Part shown: piece by piece, positions 27,700-40,100 of the stretch
Layout: every line of letters starts with the position of its first letter
Numbering within the stretch: position 1 is the stretch's first letter
Assembly (NCBI GenBank): GCA_022508265.1
Contig: JAFLVP010000001.1
Location: forward strand, 94,363-158,362
Length of the DNA stretch: 64,000 nt
Direction of reading: 5' to 3'
From: Clostridiales bacterium
GTDB lineage: Bacteria > Bacillota > Clostridia > Christensenellales > Borkfalkiaceae
Position numbers and translations under genes: made by a program
The notes under the pieces: generated by a model
The model's database searches: none
Told to the model about the DNA's origin: nothing
Seen by the model: only the letters and a program-made list of their open reading frames with translations

Positions 27700-27722
27700 C
27701 GCCGTGCAGATTTTGCACGGCG
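27700..27722 (+). terminator. Intrinsic terminator after tsaD
   Basis: cgccgtgca-gattt-tgcacggcg followed by aatttttttt. Confidence 0.85.
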
Positions 27723-27927
27723 AATTTTTTTTCGTTTTTTGGCTTAAATCAAGCATAGTGCCAAGGCAATTGGTAAATTCAGTGAAGTTTTTTGACCGTT
27801 TTGTGAAAGAAAAGTGACAAAAAATTTTATGTTTTGGCATTTATTAAACAGAGAGCGGTAAATATGTCGGCGAACGACAAAAAAATTAAAAAATCCAAAA
27901 AAAGGAAAAAAATTTTTATGAAATTAC

Positions 27928-27956
27928 TTGCGTCGGACTATATAATATAGTATAAT
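27928..27956 (+). promoter_or_regulatory. Candidate promoter of the giant gene, TTGCGT-N17-TATAAT
   Basis: -35-like TTGCGT 27928-27933, exact 17 nt spacer, perfect TATAAT 27951-27956; an alternative TATAAT starts at 27941. Confidence 0.5.
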
Positions 27957-28030
27957 TTTTATGTATCGAGTCGGATTTGACCCCGCAATATTGACCAAAT
28001 GCACTGAAAAAAGGCAGGGCATTTGGGCTT

Positions 28031-28073
28031 TTGCGCCACGTATATGCGTACGCGTACGTGTATAGGAGCGCAA
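28031..28073. repeat. Inverted repeat TTGCGC...GCGCAA enclosing a 28 nt alternating Pu-Py tract, in the probable 5' leader
   Basis: ttgcgccacgtatatgcgtacgcgtacgtgtataggagcgcaa; 28037-28064 strictly alternates; core cgtacgcgtacg is a perfect palindrome. Confidence 0.7.
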
Positions 28074-28146
28074 GTGCGGCACAAATAAAACGACGCGAAA
28101 AAATCCAAAATCGAAAGAAACAAAATTTTTTACTAGCAGGTGTGTT

Positions 28147-31100
28147 ATGAAAAATTCGAGAACAAAAAAACATGGAGCAAAAATTGTTGGATTAGTGTCC
28201 CTGGCGGCGGCACTTCTTTCAACAAGCATTGCGGGGTTCGCGCTCTTTGACAAGGGCACGGACGGCATTGCAGCTGCCCAAACGCAGGTAACTGCGGCGG
28301 CAACACCTATCGCGGACGGAGTCGGCGATATTCAAACGCGCGCCGCGGCAAACGTCGTTACTCTCGATCAAGAGAAGTACTTCACTATCAGCAGTAACGG
28401 TCAGCTTCAAGGCTTCAGCGAAGAGGGCTTCAAGGCGCTGGCTTATAACGGAGTAACTCCCAAGAGGAACGCTGATATAAAGGTTGACTTCGCAGTCGGC
28501 TATCCCGCAAAGGTCACGTCGGTTATGGAAGGCGTGTTTGCAGAGTGCGCGACGATGGTAGAGATTAACCTCTCGTTCGTCGGAGAATCGCTTACCGCCT
28601 CTTCGGCAAGTGAGAAAACCTTCTTCGGATACATATTCGGCAACAACTGGTCCGTTAACGACGAAGAGGCCTATTACGGAACCCAGTCGTACGGCAGTGC
28701 CAGCTATACGGCGTACTTCCCGTATAAACTTACGAGCGTAAGCGTATCGGGCGGTGCGAACGGCAACATCATCGGCGGTGCGTTCCGTAGCGTAGGAACG
28801 ATTAAAACGCTCGTGCTCGGCAACAACATTACCAAGATCGGCGACGACGCTTTCGCAGGCTGCACGGAGTTGAGCTCGGTAACGCTTGGCAACAAGCTCA
28901 CGAGAATCGGCGCGCGTGCCTTCCAAAGCGTCTCAATCAACTCCATAAGCCTTCCCGCAACGCTTGAAACCGTAGGTTCGGCTGCGTTCAGCGGTTGCTC
29001 GGTAGGAACGGTAACCATTTCCAATATCGATGCGTTTGCGTCAATCGATTTCGAGGATGCGGCGGCTAACCCCCTGTCGACTCCCAAGGAACCGTCGTCA
29101 AGAAACCTTGCTTACGGCGGATCGGTTATTAACAGCGTAACGCTTTCGGCCGCCGCCAAGAAAATAGGCTCGTATGCGTTCTACGGCTATGAACAGCTCA
29201 AGGAAATTTCCTTCTCGAATACAATAGGCTCCATCGGTGAGGGAGCCTTCTCGGGTTGCACCCAACTTCGTAATTTCAAACTGCCCACATCTGTTACTTC
29301 CATAGGAACACAGGCGTTCCAAGACTGTAAATCACTCACAGAACTCGTAATTCCCGCACACAGCGTTCAAGAAATTCACAGAGAAGCCTTCTACGGCTGT
29401 ACGGGTCTTACCAAAGTGGATATCGGCGTCGGCGTCTCGACGATGTACGAACAAATCCTTCGCAGTTGCTATTCGATTAAAGAGCTTACAATGCCTTTCA
29501 TCGGCAAACATTCAAACATCTGGTGGAATTCTGCTGAACAGTACCCTCTCGGCTACACGTTCGGTACGAGCAACCCCGGTAACTCGTATTCGGCTCTTCA
29601 GCCCCGTCGTCTTACGGCAAATAGCACCAGTACCAGCAATACTACGTACTATATACCCAATGCGCTTGAAAAAGTAACCGTAACCGCCGGCAACGTAATG
29701 TACGGTGCGTTCTACAACTGTAATTTCATAAAAGAAATCGTATTTGAAAAAGACGTAAAGTTTATTGAGCAGTACGCTCTGTGGGGCTGTGCCCGCCTTG
29801 AAAAACTGACTATTCCTTTCGTAGGTCAGGGCAGAAATGCAGACAACAGCATGGGCGCCATAAAAACGGGTACTACGGCATCCGGTGTGTCCGCAAACAC
29901 GCAGACCTTCGGCTACATATTCGGCGGTAACTCCAACCCCGGTAACCCTTCCGGCAACTACGTTCAGATTGGTACCCGTTTCAATGCTGCTTCCACAAAC
30001 TCCAGCTATTACTGGTATCACTATATACCTACAAGCCTTAAAGAAGTAACCATTATAGACAGTCCCACGTTTGCCGAGCAGGACTATACCATTTACTTCG
30101 GCGCGTTCTACAACAGCGACTATATAGAAAAGATAACCTTCCCCGAAACCCTTAAAGAAATTCAGGGCTGGGCTTTCTATGACTGCGACAGAATTAAAGA
30201 AATCAACTTGCCCAACAGTGTTACTACGTTGGGCTATCAGGCGTTCTATTCGATGGATGCCGTTACCAAGGTAACGATAGGCAACGGTTGGACCACACTG
30301 ACCCCGTACAGCGGCACGTACCAGATATTCTACGGTACGAACAAAATTAACGAGCTTTACATAAAGGATATCAACCGCTTCGTTGAAATCGATTTTGTTG
30401 ATTATTATTCCAATCCCCTGTATATAGCTAATACCAACTCCGGATTTACGGGATTATATTTAAACGACGCGGCTGAGCCTACTACCGATATTACGCTTAC
30501 CGACGCAAGCAAGATAGGTCAATACGTATTCTATAATTATACTAAACTTACCTCTATTAATATCTGTTCTTCAGTAAGATCTATAGGTACGTACGCGTTC
30601 TATAATTGTACTGCGCTTACAGACATGGAATTCGCTCCCAACATGGGTGAGTATTCGATAGGAACTTATGCATTCTACAACTGTACCGTGCTTCCCGAAA
30701 TTACTCTTCCCGACGGTATCACTACGGTAGGAAGTTATGCGTTCTACAACTGCTACGCGCTTGAAACTGCCGAAATAGGCACTACGGCTACGCTGTTAGA
30801 TGCTTACGTATTCTATAATTGCCGTGCGCTTACCGAACTGACTATTCCCTTCGTAGGGCGCGAAAACGGCAATAATTACAACAACAATAACGCAAACAAC
30901 AACCAGTCGCTCGGCTACATTTTGCATGCAGACAATACGACATATTTCTACAATACGTCGAGCCACGGCAATAACGCTTCGTACAGAATACCCAATACCT
31001 TGAGAAAGGTAACGGTTACGAGCACTACCGTTATAAATACGCGCTCGTTCTATTATTGCAGCAGAATAGAGGAAATAGATCTTCCGTCACAGCTCGATTA

Positions 31101-34100
31101 CATTTATCAGGATGCGTTCGGCTACTGCTCGGCGCTCAAGAAGGTCAACGTTCACAGCATTGAAGATTACGTTCAGATTACGTTTAACTCGGCAATGTCG
31201 AGCCCCTTCTATTACAGGGCGGCACTTTATATGAACGATGCCGAGGTTACTCAGCTTACCCGAAACGAAGTAGGCTCCGTAACCAAAATCAACGACTACG
31301 CTTTCTATAATAATAGTAATATAAGAACGCTCAATCTCGGTAACGTAATTACGGAGATCGGTCACTATGCGTTCTATTACAACACCGCGCTTGAAAGCAT
31401 TACGTTCGGTAACAAACTTACAACGCTTGGTAACTACGCATTCTACGATTGCGACAAGCTCGGCGTAGAAAACGGCTTGACGCTGAACGTAGTAACTTCC
31501 GTCGGTCAATACTGCTTTGCGCAGAGCGGCGGTATCAAGTACGTCCAAATCAGCAGGTCTGCAAACTATGGCAACTATGCTTTCCAGAACTGCAAGGGAC
31601 TTGAACAGTTAATCGTTCCCGTAACCTTAACGGAGTGGGTAGGCAGCACGTTCGGCAACGAATATTCCAACCCTCTGTATTATGCGGGAACACTTGCCTA
31701 CGGTAAATTCAGTACGGAACAGCAGAGTACTGCGGTAAGCGAGCTTGATTTGCGCGGCATTTCGGGCACGATTCCCAACTACTGCTTCGTCGGCTGTATT
31801 TCCATAACCAAAGTTATAATAGGTAAGGATATTAACACTCTCGGTGCATACTCCTTCCTGAACTGTATGTCACTTGCCGAAGTTGCAAATCTCAATCCTG
31901 ACATCCCTCTCACCCCCGGTTCTAATGATAAGTTTAACTCGTACGTCGCATATTACGCACTCTTCGTAACCGACAGCGCAACCGCTCAGGGCGACTATTC
32001 CGACATCGACAGCTTCAGATTCGTTAAGCAGTCCTCGGGTTGGGTATGCTTCGGCTACGTCGGCAACGAGAAGGTTGTAACGCTTCCCAGCCGTAACCCC
32101 GACGGCACTCCCGAATATACTATCAAACAGTACGCATTCTACGGTCGTGAATTTACCGAAGTTACCGTTCCCAACAACGTAACGCAGATAGACGAAGGCG
32201 CGTTTGGTGCGTGCATATACCTTCAGAAAATAACTCTGCCCTTCCTCGGTCAGACTAAAAATAACGACAGCAACAACAGAGTCGAAACTCTCGGCTATAT
32301 CTTCGGTACGAGAGATAATACCGGTTCGAGCGCCGTAGTACAGCAATCATACACGTACTACATACCCGACAGTCTCCGCACGGTAATTATTTCTTCGCAC
32401 TCGAACAACGAATCGCAGGCTACCCTCAATTCGTACGCGTTTGCGAACCTTCAATACGTTGAAGAAGTCCAGCTTTGGAATTATATTACCACGATTAATT
32501 CGTATGCATTCCAGAACAGCACGGGCTTAAAGAAGGTAACAGTAGGTAACAGAGTCACTACATGGAACGCCTATGCTTTCGACGGCTGTACCTCGCTTCA
32601 CACCATAAATATTCCCGCAACGACTACGACTATAAATGACTATGTATTCCAGAACACTCCCAGCCTAAAAACCGTAAATATTACGGACATCAACGCGTAC
32701 GTAGTTATTAATTTCACGCATTATACGTCGAGTCCTCTCAATAACAACAAGGCGGGACTCTATCTCAACGGCGATCTCGTTACAGACCTCGCAGATTATA
32801 CGTTTACTACTATCAATCCTCGCGTATTCTGGGGTTACGGCGGTTTTGTAAACCTTACCGTTCCCGACACGGTAACGAGGATAGGCGAATTCGCCTTCGG
32901 CGACACTATAAACCTTGAAAGTATAAGTCTGCCTTTTGTCGGATATCAGGTTTATAACGGTAACGACACTTCTTCAAACCACATGTTCGGTTATATCTTT
33001 AACCGCTATAATTACTACAACTATCTCAACGATAATCAGAACTACTATGCATACAACTATCGTGTGAGCGGTGGCTATTACTTAATTCCCGTAAAACTGA
33101 CGACCGTTGAAATACGTCACGGCAATATCAGTGAATACGCGTTCCAGAACTGTATGTTCATAGAACACATAACTCTGCCCCGTAAGGTTGCAAATGACGA
33201 CGGCTACGGCGGTTACAACGGCTATAGCATAGTTAAAACTATCTATCAGTACGCGTTCGAAGGCTGCCGCGCCCTCAAATCCATCGATATGGGCAACGAC
33301 TATACCATAATAGGTAGTTATGCGTTCAGATACTGCTTGGAGCTTGAGGAAATCGACCTTCCCGACATCCTCCAAACGATACAGGTTGGCGCATTCAACG
33401 GCTGCCGCGATCTTCGTAAAGTTACTCTGCCCGGCACGCTCACCTCGCTCGGCGGCGGAAGCCCCTACGTATTCTACGGCGATTCTAACGTAACCCTCTA
33501 TAATCCTTTCGCGAGAAGTCAAAACGTCAGCTTTACCGACACCTTTGCCCGTAACGTAGAGGAAGTATATATCGACAATATCGATAACTGGACGTTCAAC
33601 TGCAATATCAGTTACTACTACGACAACCCTATGTGGGGTCAGAAAGCAGTCGTTAAATACGCAACGGGTGACACGACCAATCTCAACGAATATAAGCTCC
33701 TCACCGATATCAAGGGCACGATTTCCGTCTCCGTCGTAACGATAAGACCTTACGCCTTCTACGGTTGCACGCAATGGGTGGATTTGCACATTCCCACTTC
33801 AGTAACCACGATTGGCGTGGGCGCATTCGGCGGCGCTAAAAACCTTGAAACGGCAGAAATGGCGTTCATCGGCAACACCAAGACCAATACTTCCGACAAC
33901 GTATACGGACTTTTCGGCTATATCTTCGGTACAATCAATTACGACGGTAGCTATGGAGCAAACCAGTACCATCAGACCAGCTACATCCCCAGGACTCTGA
34001 CGAGCGTACATATTCTCGGCGGTAACATAACCGACTACGCGTTCGCAAGATGCTGGTCAATCACAAGCATTACCTTTGCAAACAACTATACGTGTTCGTC

Positions 34101-37100
34101 CCCCGGCAGCAACAACAACGGAGGTTACATAGGCGACAGCGCGTTCAGAGCAACCAACATAACCGAGTTTACCGTTCCCGAATGCTTCTACAAGGTAGAG
34201 TCGTATGCGTTCAAGGATTGCATATATCTTACCAAGTTTACTGCAATTGGCAGCAACCTTACGGAATTCGGCACGAGCATACTTCAAGGCTGCGAGAGCC
34301 TTGAGGAGATGGACGTTGCCTTCGTCGGCCGCCATAAGACTTATTTCTATAGCACCAGCACGAGCTCGAGCTATTGGGATTATTATGAGAGTCAGTTCCA
34401 CTATTTCTTTGACGGCTCAGGCCGTGTGGCTTCCCGTTATGCCTCTGTAGGAACTTACGCAAACTACACTTCCGACCGTAATGATTCTTCTTTCATTAAC
34501 AATGGCGGTAACCCCGATAGCATCAATTACAACTACAACGTAAACGACAAGATGTACGGCGGTTCGCGTTACGGATATATATACAACTCGAGAGGTTATT
34601 TCTACTTCTACGCGCCCAAGAGCCTTACCAAGGTAAGAATTCGCGGCGGACACCTCACATACTATATGTTTGAGTGGTTGCAGTACATAGAAGAGATCGA
34701 GCTTCCCGAATCGTATACCGTAAACGTATACGGTCTGCAGATGTTCAACGGTTGCAGGAACCTCAAAAAAGTAATCTTCCACAATGCAAACAACTTTACA
34801 ACTCTTACCGGAACTAATATGTTCCGCGGTTGCGAAAACCTTGAAGAGGTAGTAGTTCCTTTCGCAAGTTACAACATCAGCGGCGGTTCATACACCAACA
34901 GCGCAAGCTACGGCTTCAACTACTGGTTCAACGATTCGATAACGAACACCGGCATCGAATATACTGCATACGCTCCTCACGATGCTGACAAGTACTACAC
35001 GGTAATCCGTAACTACAACCTCAACGGAACGAGCACCGAAACCTACTACGTTCCCAAGTCCTTGAAGAAGATAACCATTGAAAGCGGCTATCTTCCTATG
35101 GGTGTGCTTCAGAACTTCAGCTACGTCGAAGAGCTCATTCTTCCCGAGCGTCCTTATATAAGCGGTATCGCAGGCTCGACGGTTTACGAGCGTGCGTTTG
35201 CAGGCATGTCCTCGCTTAAATCCATACGTATTCCCAACTCCTGGACTACGTTCAGAAGAGAGGCGTTCAAGGATTGTAACGCTCTCGAAAGCGTGCTTAT
35301 AGACAGCATTTCGGTATGGCTCGGACACGACTTCGAAACGGCTTCGACCTCCGGCACTGCGTATGAAAACTACTTCCCTATGGGAACGTCAAATCCTCTG
35401 CATAAGAAGGACTTGGCGGGCATCGGCATGCGTTGGGACGACGGTGCAGAGCTTCACGTTAAGATAAGCGGTGCAACCAGCGCTCCTTACGAGCTGTACC
35501 AGCACCTCATCGTTCCCGTAGACGTGGAAAGAATAGGTAGAGCAAACTTCTACGAATATTCCTTCCTTGAAAGCGTTACCTTCTCCGCAAACGGCTACGT
35601 CAGCTCGATTGACCCGTATGCGTTCTACAACGTATCTCCCTTAACGTCTATCAATATCCCCGACACGGTTGATAAAATTGACGAATATGCGTTTGCAAGC
35701 AACGAAACATTGACCGACGTTACCGTAAACGTTCGTGAAATCGGACAGTACGCTTTCACTAACTGCTATCTGTTCGAATCCATTACGGTCGGCGCAAATC
35801 TTAAAATTTCCAATAACTACGCATTTGAAGGCACAACAATTTCACAGCTCCACATCTTAAATCTTACCCAGTGGTGCTATATCGACTTCAAGAACGTAGC
35901 AGCTAACCCGCTGTCGGTTTGCGGCTCTATCTATCGGGACGGTAAGGCACAGACCGAGCTTCGTATCCCCGACGGCACGAACCGTATCGAAAACTACGCA
36001 TTTGTAAATGCAAGCACGCTTGAAAGCATTTTCGTGCCCGACAGCGTTGAAAAGATAGGCGTGCAGGTATTCCGCGGCTGCTCGGGCTTGGAAAGCATAA
36101 CTCTGCCCTTCATAGGTTCAAGCAAGTCTGCAACATCGGCTTCTGCCAATACGCTGTTCGGCTATATCTTCGGCACAGAGAGCTATATGGGTGTTGAAAA
36201 CGCCACTCAGCAGTACTACAACGGAAGCAGCTATACCAATTACTACTTCCCCAGAAATTTAAGAGAAGTAACTATCACGGGCGGTAACATCCTTTACGGC
36301 GCGTTCTATAACTGTTCCTTCTTAACGTCGATAACCCTGCCCGAAAAGACGGCCGGTATCAACATTCTGGGTTCAAACGCGTTCAGAAACTGCACGGGCT
36401 TGGAGAAGATTGCTATCCCTCAGAATATTACTGAGATGGCGACAGACACCTTCAACGGCTGCAACAACATAAATCTCGTAACCATTTACGACCTTGAGGC
36501 TTGGTGTAAGATTATATTCGGAAATATGTATGCCAACCCCATGTGGCCCGGTGCGGAAATGCAGCTTTCCGGCGGTCCCGTTTCCGACGTGGTTATCCCC
36601 GATACCATTACAGAGCTCAACGCATACGTATTCTACGGCTGCACCTCGCTCTTCTCGGTAACCATTCCCGACAGTATTACCAAAATCAATACTTATGCAT
36701 TTGCCAACAATATCTCGCTGGCACACATAACTCTTTCCAACAAGCTTTCAAATATTTATGAATACGCGTTCGCAAACTGCGACGCACTCGAAGAGATAAG
36801 AATAAGCGATTTGGCTTCCTGGTGCAAGATAACCTTCTCGTCCTATCAGGCAAATCCTCTTTCCAACCCTGAGGCAAAACTCTATATCAACGGCGAATAC
36901 TCCGACGAACTTATCGTAACCGAAGAAATGAATGTTACGTCTATTTCGTCATACGCATTCTGGGGATATTCCAACGTTACCAAGCTGGTTATTCCCAGCA
37001 CGGTAACTACCATAGGCGCTAACGCTTTCGGCGGCACCAAAAATCTTCGCAGTCTTACGATACCCTTCGCAGGTACGGCGTTTACCAACAATTCCAACAA

Positions 37101-40100
37101 CACCAACAACTCCGTTCATATCATGTTCGGTACGTATCAGAGAGCTGATAACGGCATGGTAGCAATCAATAACGGCTACGGCACGTATTACATGCCTGCA
37201 AACCTTGAGGAGATAACCCTTCTCGGCGGCAACGTAATGCAGTACTCGTTTGCAAACCTCCCGTCGTTAAAGCACTTCTATTTCGGCGACGGAGAACATC
37301 CTTTCGTTCACGGTGTCGTATATACTGCAAACAATATTCACGGCGTCAGCCAAAACGGATATGCAATTTACAACTATGCGTTCCAGAACTGCACCTCGCT
37401 CGAGGAGATTGTAATCCCCGACGACACGTTCAATATTATTCTCTCGTATGCGTTCTTGAACTGCTCTGCAGCAACGCGCATAGAGATGTACGTAGACACT
37501 ATTACCGTAAACGGTACTCCTTACACCGATAACCGCGGCTTCATTGATGAATACGCATTCCAGGGTTGCGGCGGGGTAACCGAGGTTTCCGTTCCTTGGA
37601 TTGGTAACAGCGCTCAGTTATATTCCCGTTGGAACAGTGGCCAGAACTATGACTGGAGAGGACATTTCGGTACAATCTTCGGACGTTCTTCCTATACTAA
37701 CTCCATTCCAACCTCATATTACAACGGAACTACACGTACTAGCTACTATTATTGGTATACTTATACGTACATACCTGCCGGTCTTAAAAAGATAACTATA
37801 AACGGTAGCCAAGGCGTATTTGCAGGGCCCTGCTTCAGCGGTTTGTCCGAAGTTGAAGAAATTTATATCAATTTCAAGACAATCTGGAACTACACTTCCA
37901 ACTATAACCAGTATCTGTACAATCCTTTCTTCTACTGCTACAGGCTCAAGAAGGTTATATTCGAACACGATATCGAAAGGCTCAACTACGTTTCAGACAG
38001 AATGTTCTACGACTGTCCTTTCCTCGAAGAAGTGCAGCTGCCCTTCGTAGGTTCCAGCAGAAGCGCCAGCAACGTAACCAATGCAAGCAATCAGCAGTTT
38101 GGTTATATCTTCGGCGGAAACAACTGGAGTATCAACCTTAACTCGCACGGCTCGTATCACTACAGCGCAACTCAGTACTACACCACGGGCAACGCTGCGT
38201 ACAACAACTCGTTCCCCACGTCACTTAAAAAGATAACCGTACTCGGCGGTAACGTCCTTGTCGGCGCGTTCGCAAACATGACCTCGCTGACGGAGCTCAA
38301 TCTGCCCGATCACGTAAACAGCACTCCTAACGACAGCTACGTTCATACCATTGCTTACCGTGCACTCTACGGCTGCACCAACCTTACGAACGTAGTTATT
38401 CCCGATGCGTACACGACAATAGGCGCAGAGGCGTTTATGAACTGCACCTCGCTTACGTCCATACACGTAGGCACGGGCATCAGGAAGGTCGAACGCGATG
38501 CGTTCCGCGGTTGCAACAGACTCTCCAAGGTTGAATTAGACGACATCGGTTCATGGCTTGCCACCGACTTCGACAGCGCAATGGCTAACCCTCTGTACTA
38601 CGGCGCAGAGATGATGCTCTTAAAGACCACGATTGAAGATATGGAGGAAGAGGTAACCAGGACCTACGAAAAGGTAGTTTACCTCGACGTTCCCGCGCAG
38701 ACCACCAAAATCGGTAACTATAACTTCTATAACTACGGACATTTGAAGCGCGTAGCAATTGCGTCTACGGTTGACAGCATCGGTACGGACGCATTCTACG
38801 GGTGCGGCAGCATCGAGCGCGTCGATATAACCGACATTAAAGACTGGTGCGAAACCGAACTTACGACGGCTTACTCCAACCCTCTTGCCAACAGCGCAGG
38901 TCTGTACCTCAACGACGTTGAAGTTGCCGAACTCGAATTGACAGACGGAACTTCCAAGATAGGTAAGTACGTATTCTACAACTGTCAGTCGCTCATCAGT
39001 ATAATAATCCCTTCGACGGTACTTTCCATAGGAGAGCAGGCGTTCTGGGGATGCACCAACCTGATTTCGGTAGACGTTCCTACGTCGGTAACAAGCATAG
39101 GCAAGGCTGCGTTCGGCGGTTGCACCAGAATGACCAGCATAAGCCTTCCCTTCACGGGTGAAAACAAGACTGCAACCTACAACGCAAATTCGCTGTTCGG
39201 TTACATCTTCGGCGATACCATTTACGACGGCGGAAGAGCGGTGGTTCAACGTTATCACACGTCGGCAAATCAGACTTATACTGCCGCTACTACCGATATA
39301 ACCTACTATATCCCTCAAACCCTCGTTTCTGTTGAAATAAAGGGTCTTGAACAGGGCGCAATCAACGACTTTGCGTTCTATAACTGCTCGCAGCTCACTT
39401 CTATCAAGCTCGGCGAAGGACTTATTAAAATCGGACACTACGCGTTCTACAACTGCTCGCAGTTCTCCGACCTCGAAATTCCCAAAACCGTAACTACGAT
39501 AGGCGAAAACGCGTTCACGGGCTGTCTTGCTCTGAACCGTCTCGTTATAAGCGATTTGGCGGCTTGGCTCGAGACTTCGTTCGCAAACGCTTCTTCCAAC
39601 CCGCTCTATAACGGCAATATTGCTATTTACGAAGCAAGCACGAACGAAATGCTTACAACGCTCGTTCTTCCCAAGACGATTACCAAGATAGGCAAGTTCA
39701 GCTTCTATAACTACAAATATCTCAAAGAAATAGTTCTTCCCGACAGCGGAGAAGAGGGCGTAGAGCCCGTAATGAACCTTAAAACGATTGAAGAGAGCGC
39801 CTTCTACGGCAACTCTGCACTCGTTTCGGTAACTCTGCCTTCAAGCGTTACGTCAATTCAGACTAACGTATTCTCGGGTTGCCGTTCACTCGTCGATATG
39901 GTTATTCCTTTCATAGGTCTCAACGCAACGACCGGTGCAGGCAACAACACTCTGTTCGGCTATCTCTTCGGTACAGCGGAATATGCCGGAGGTACTGCCG
40001 TTAAGCAGGTTTACGACACAAACGGCAACGGAACTACTTATTATATCCCTGCAACCTTGCGCAGAGTAACCGTACTCAACGGTAACGTAAACTTCGGCGC

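Noticed and set aside
27961-28065. 34 codon ORF (MYRVGFDPAILTKCTEKRQGIWAFAPRICVRVRV*) in the giant gene leader
   Set aside because: No ribosome-binding site, runs through the palindromic hairpin, and begins about at the predicted transcription start; most likely non-coding leader.
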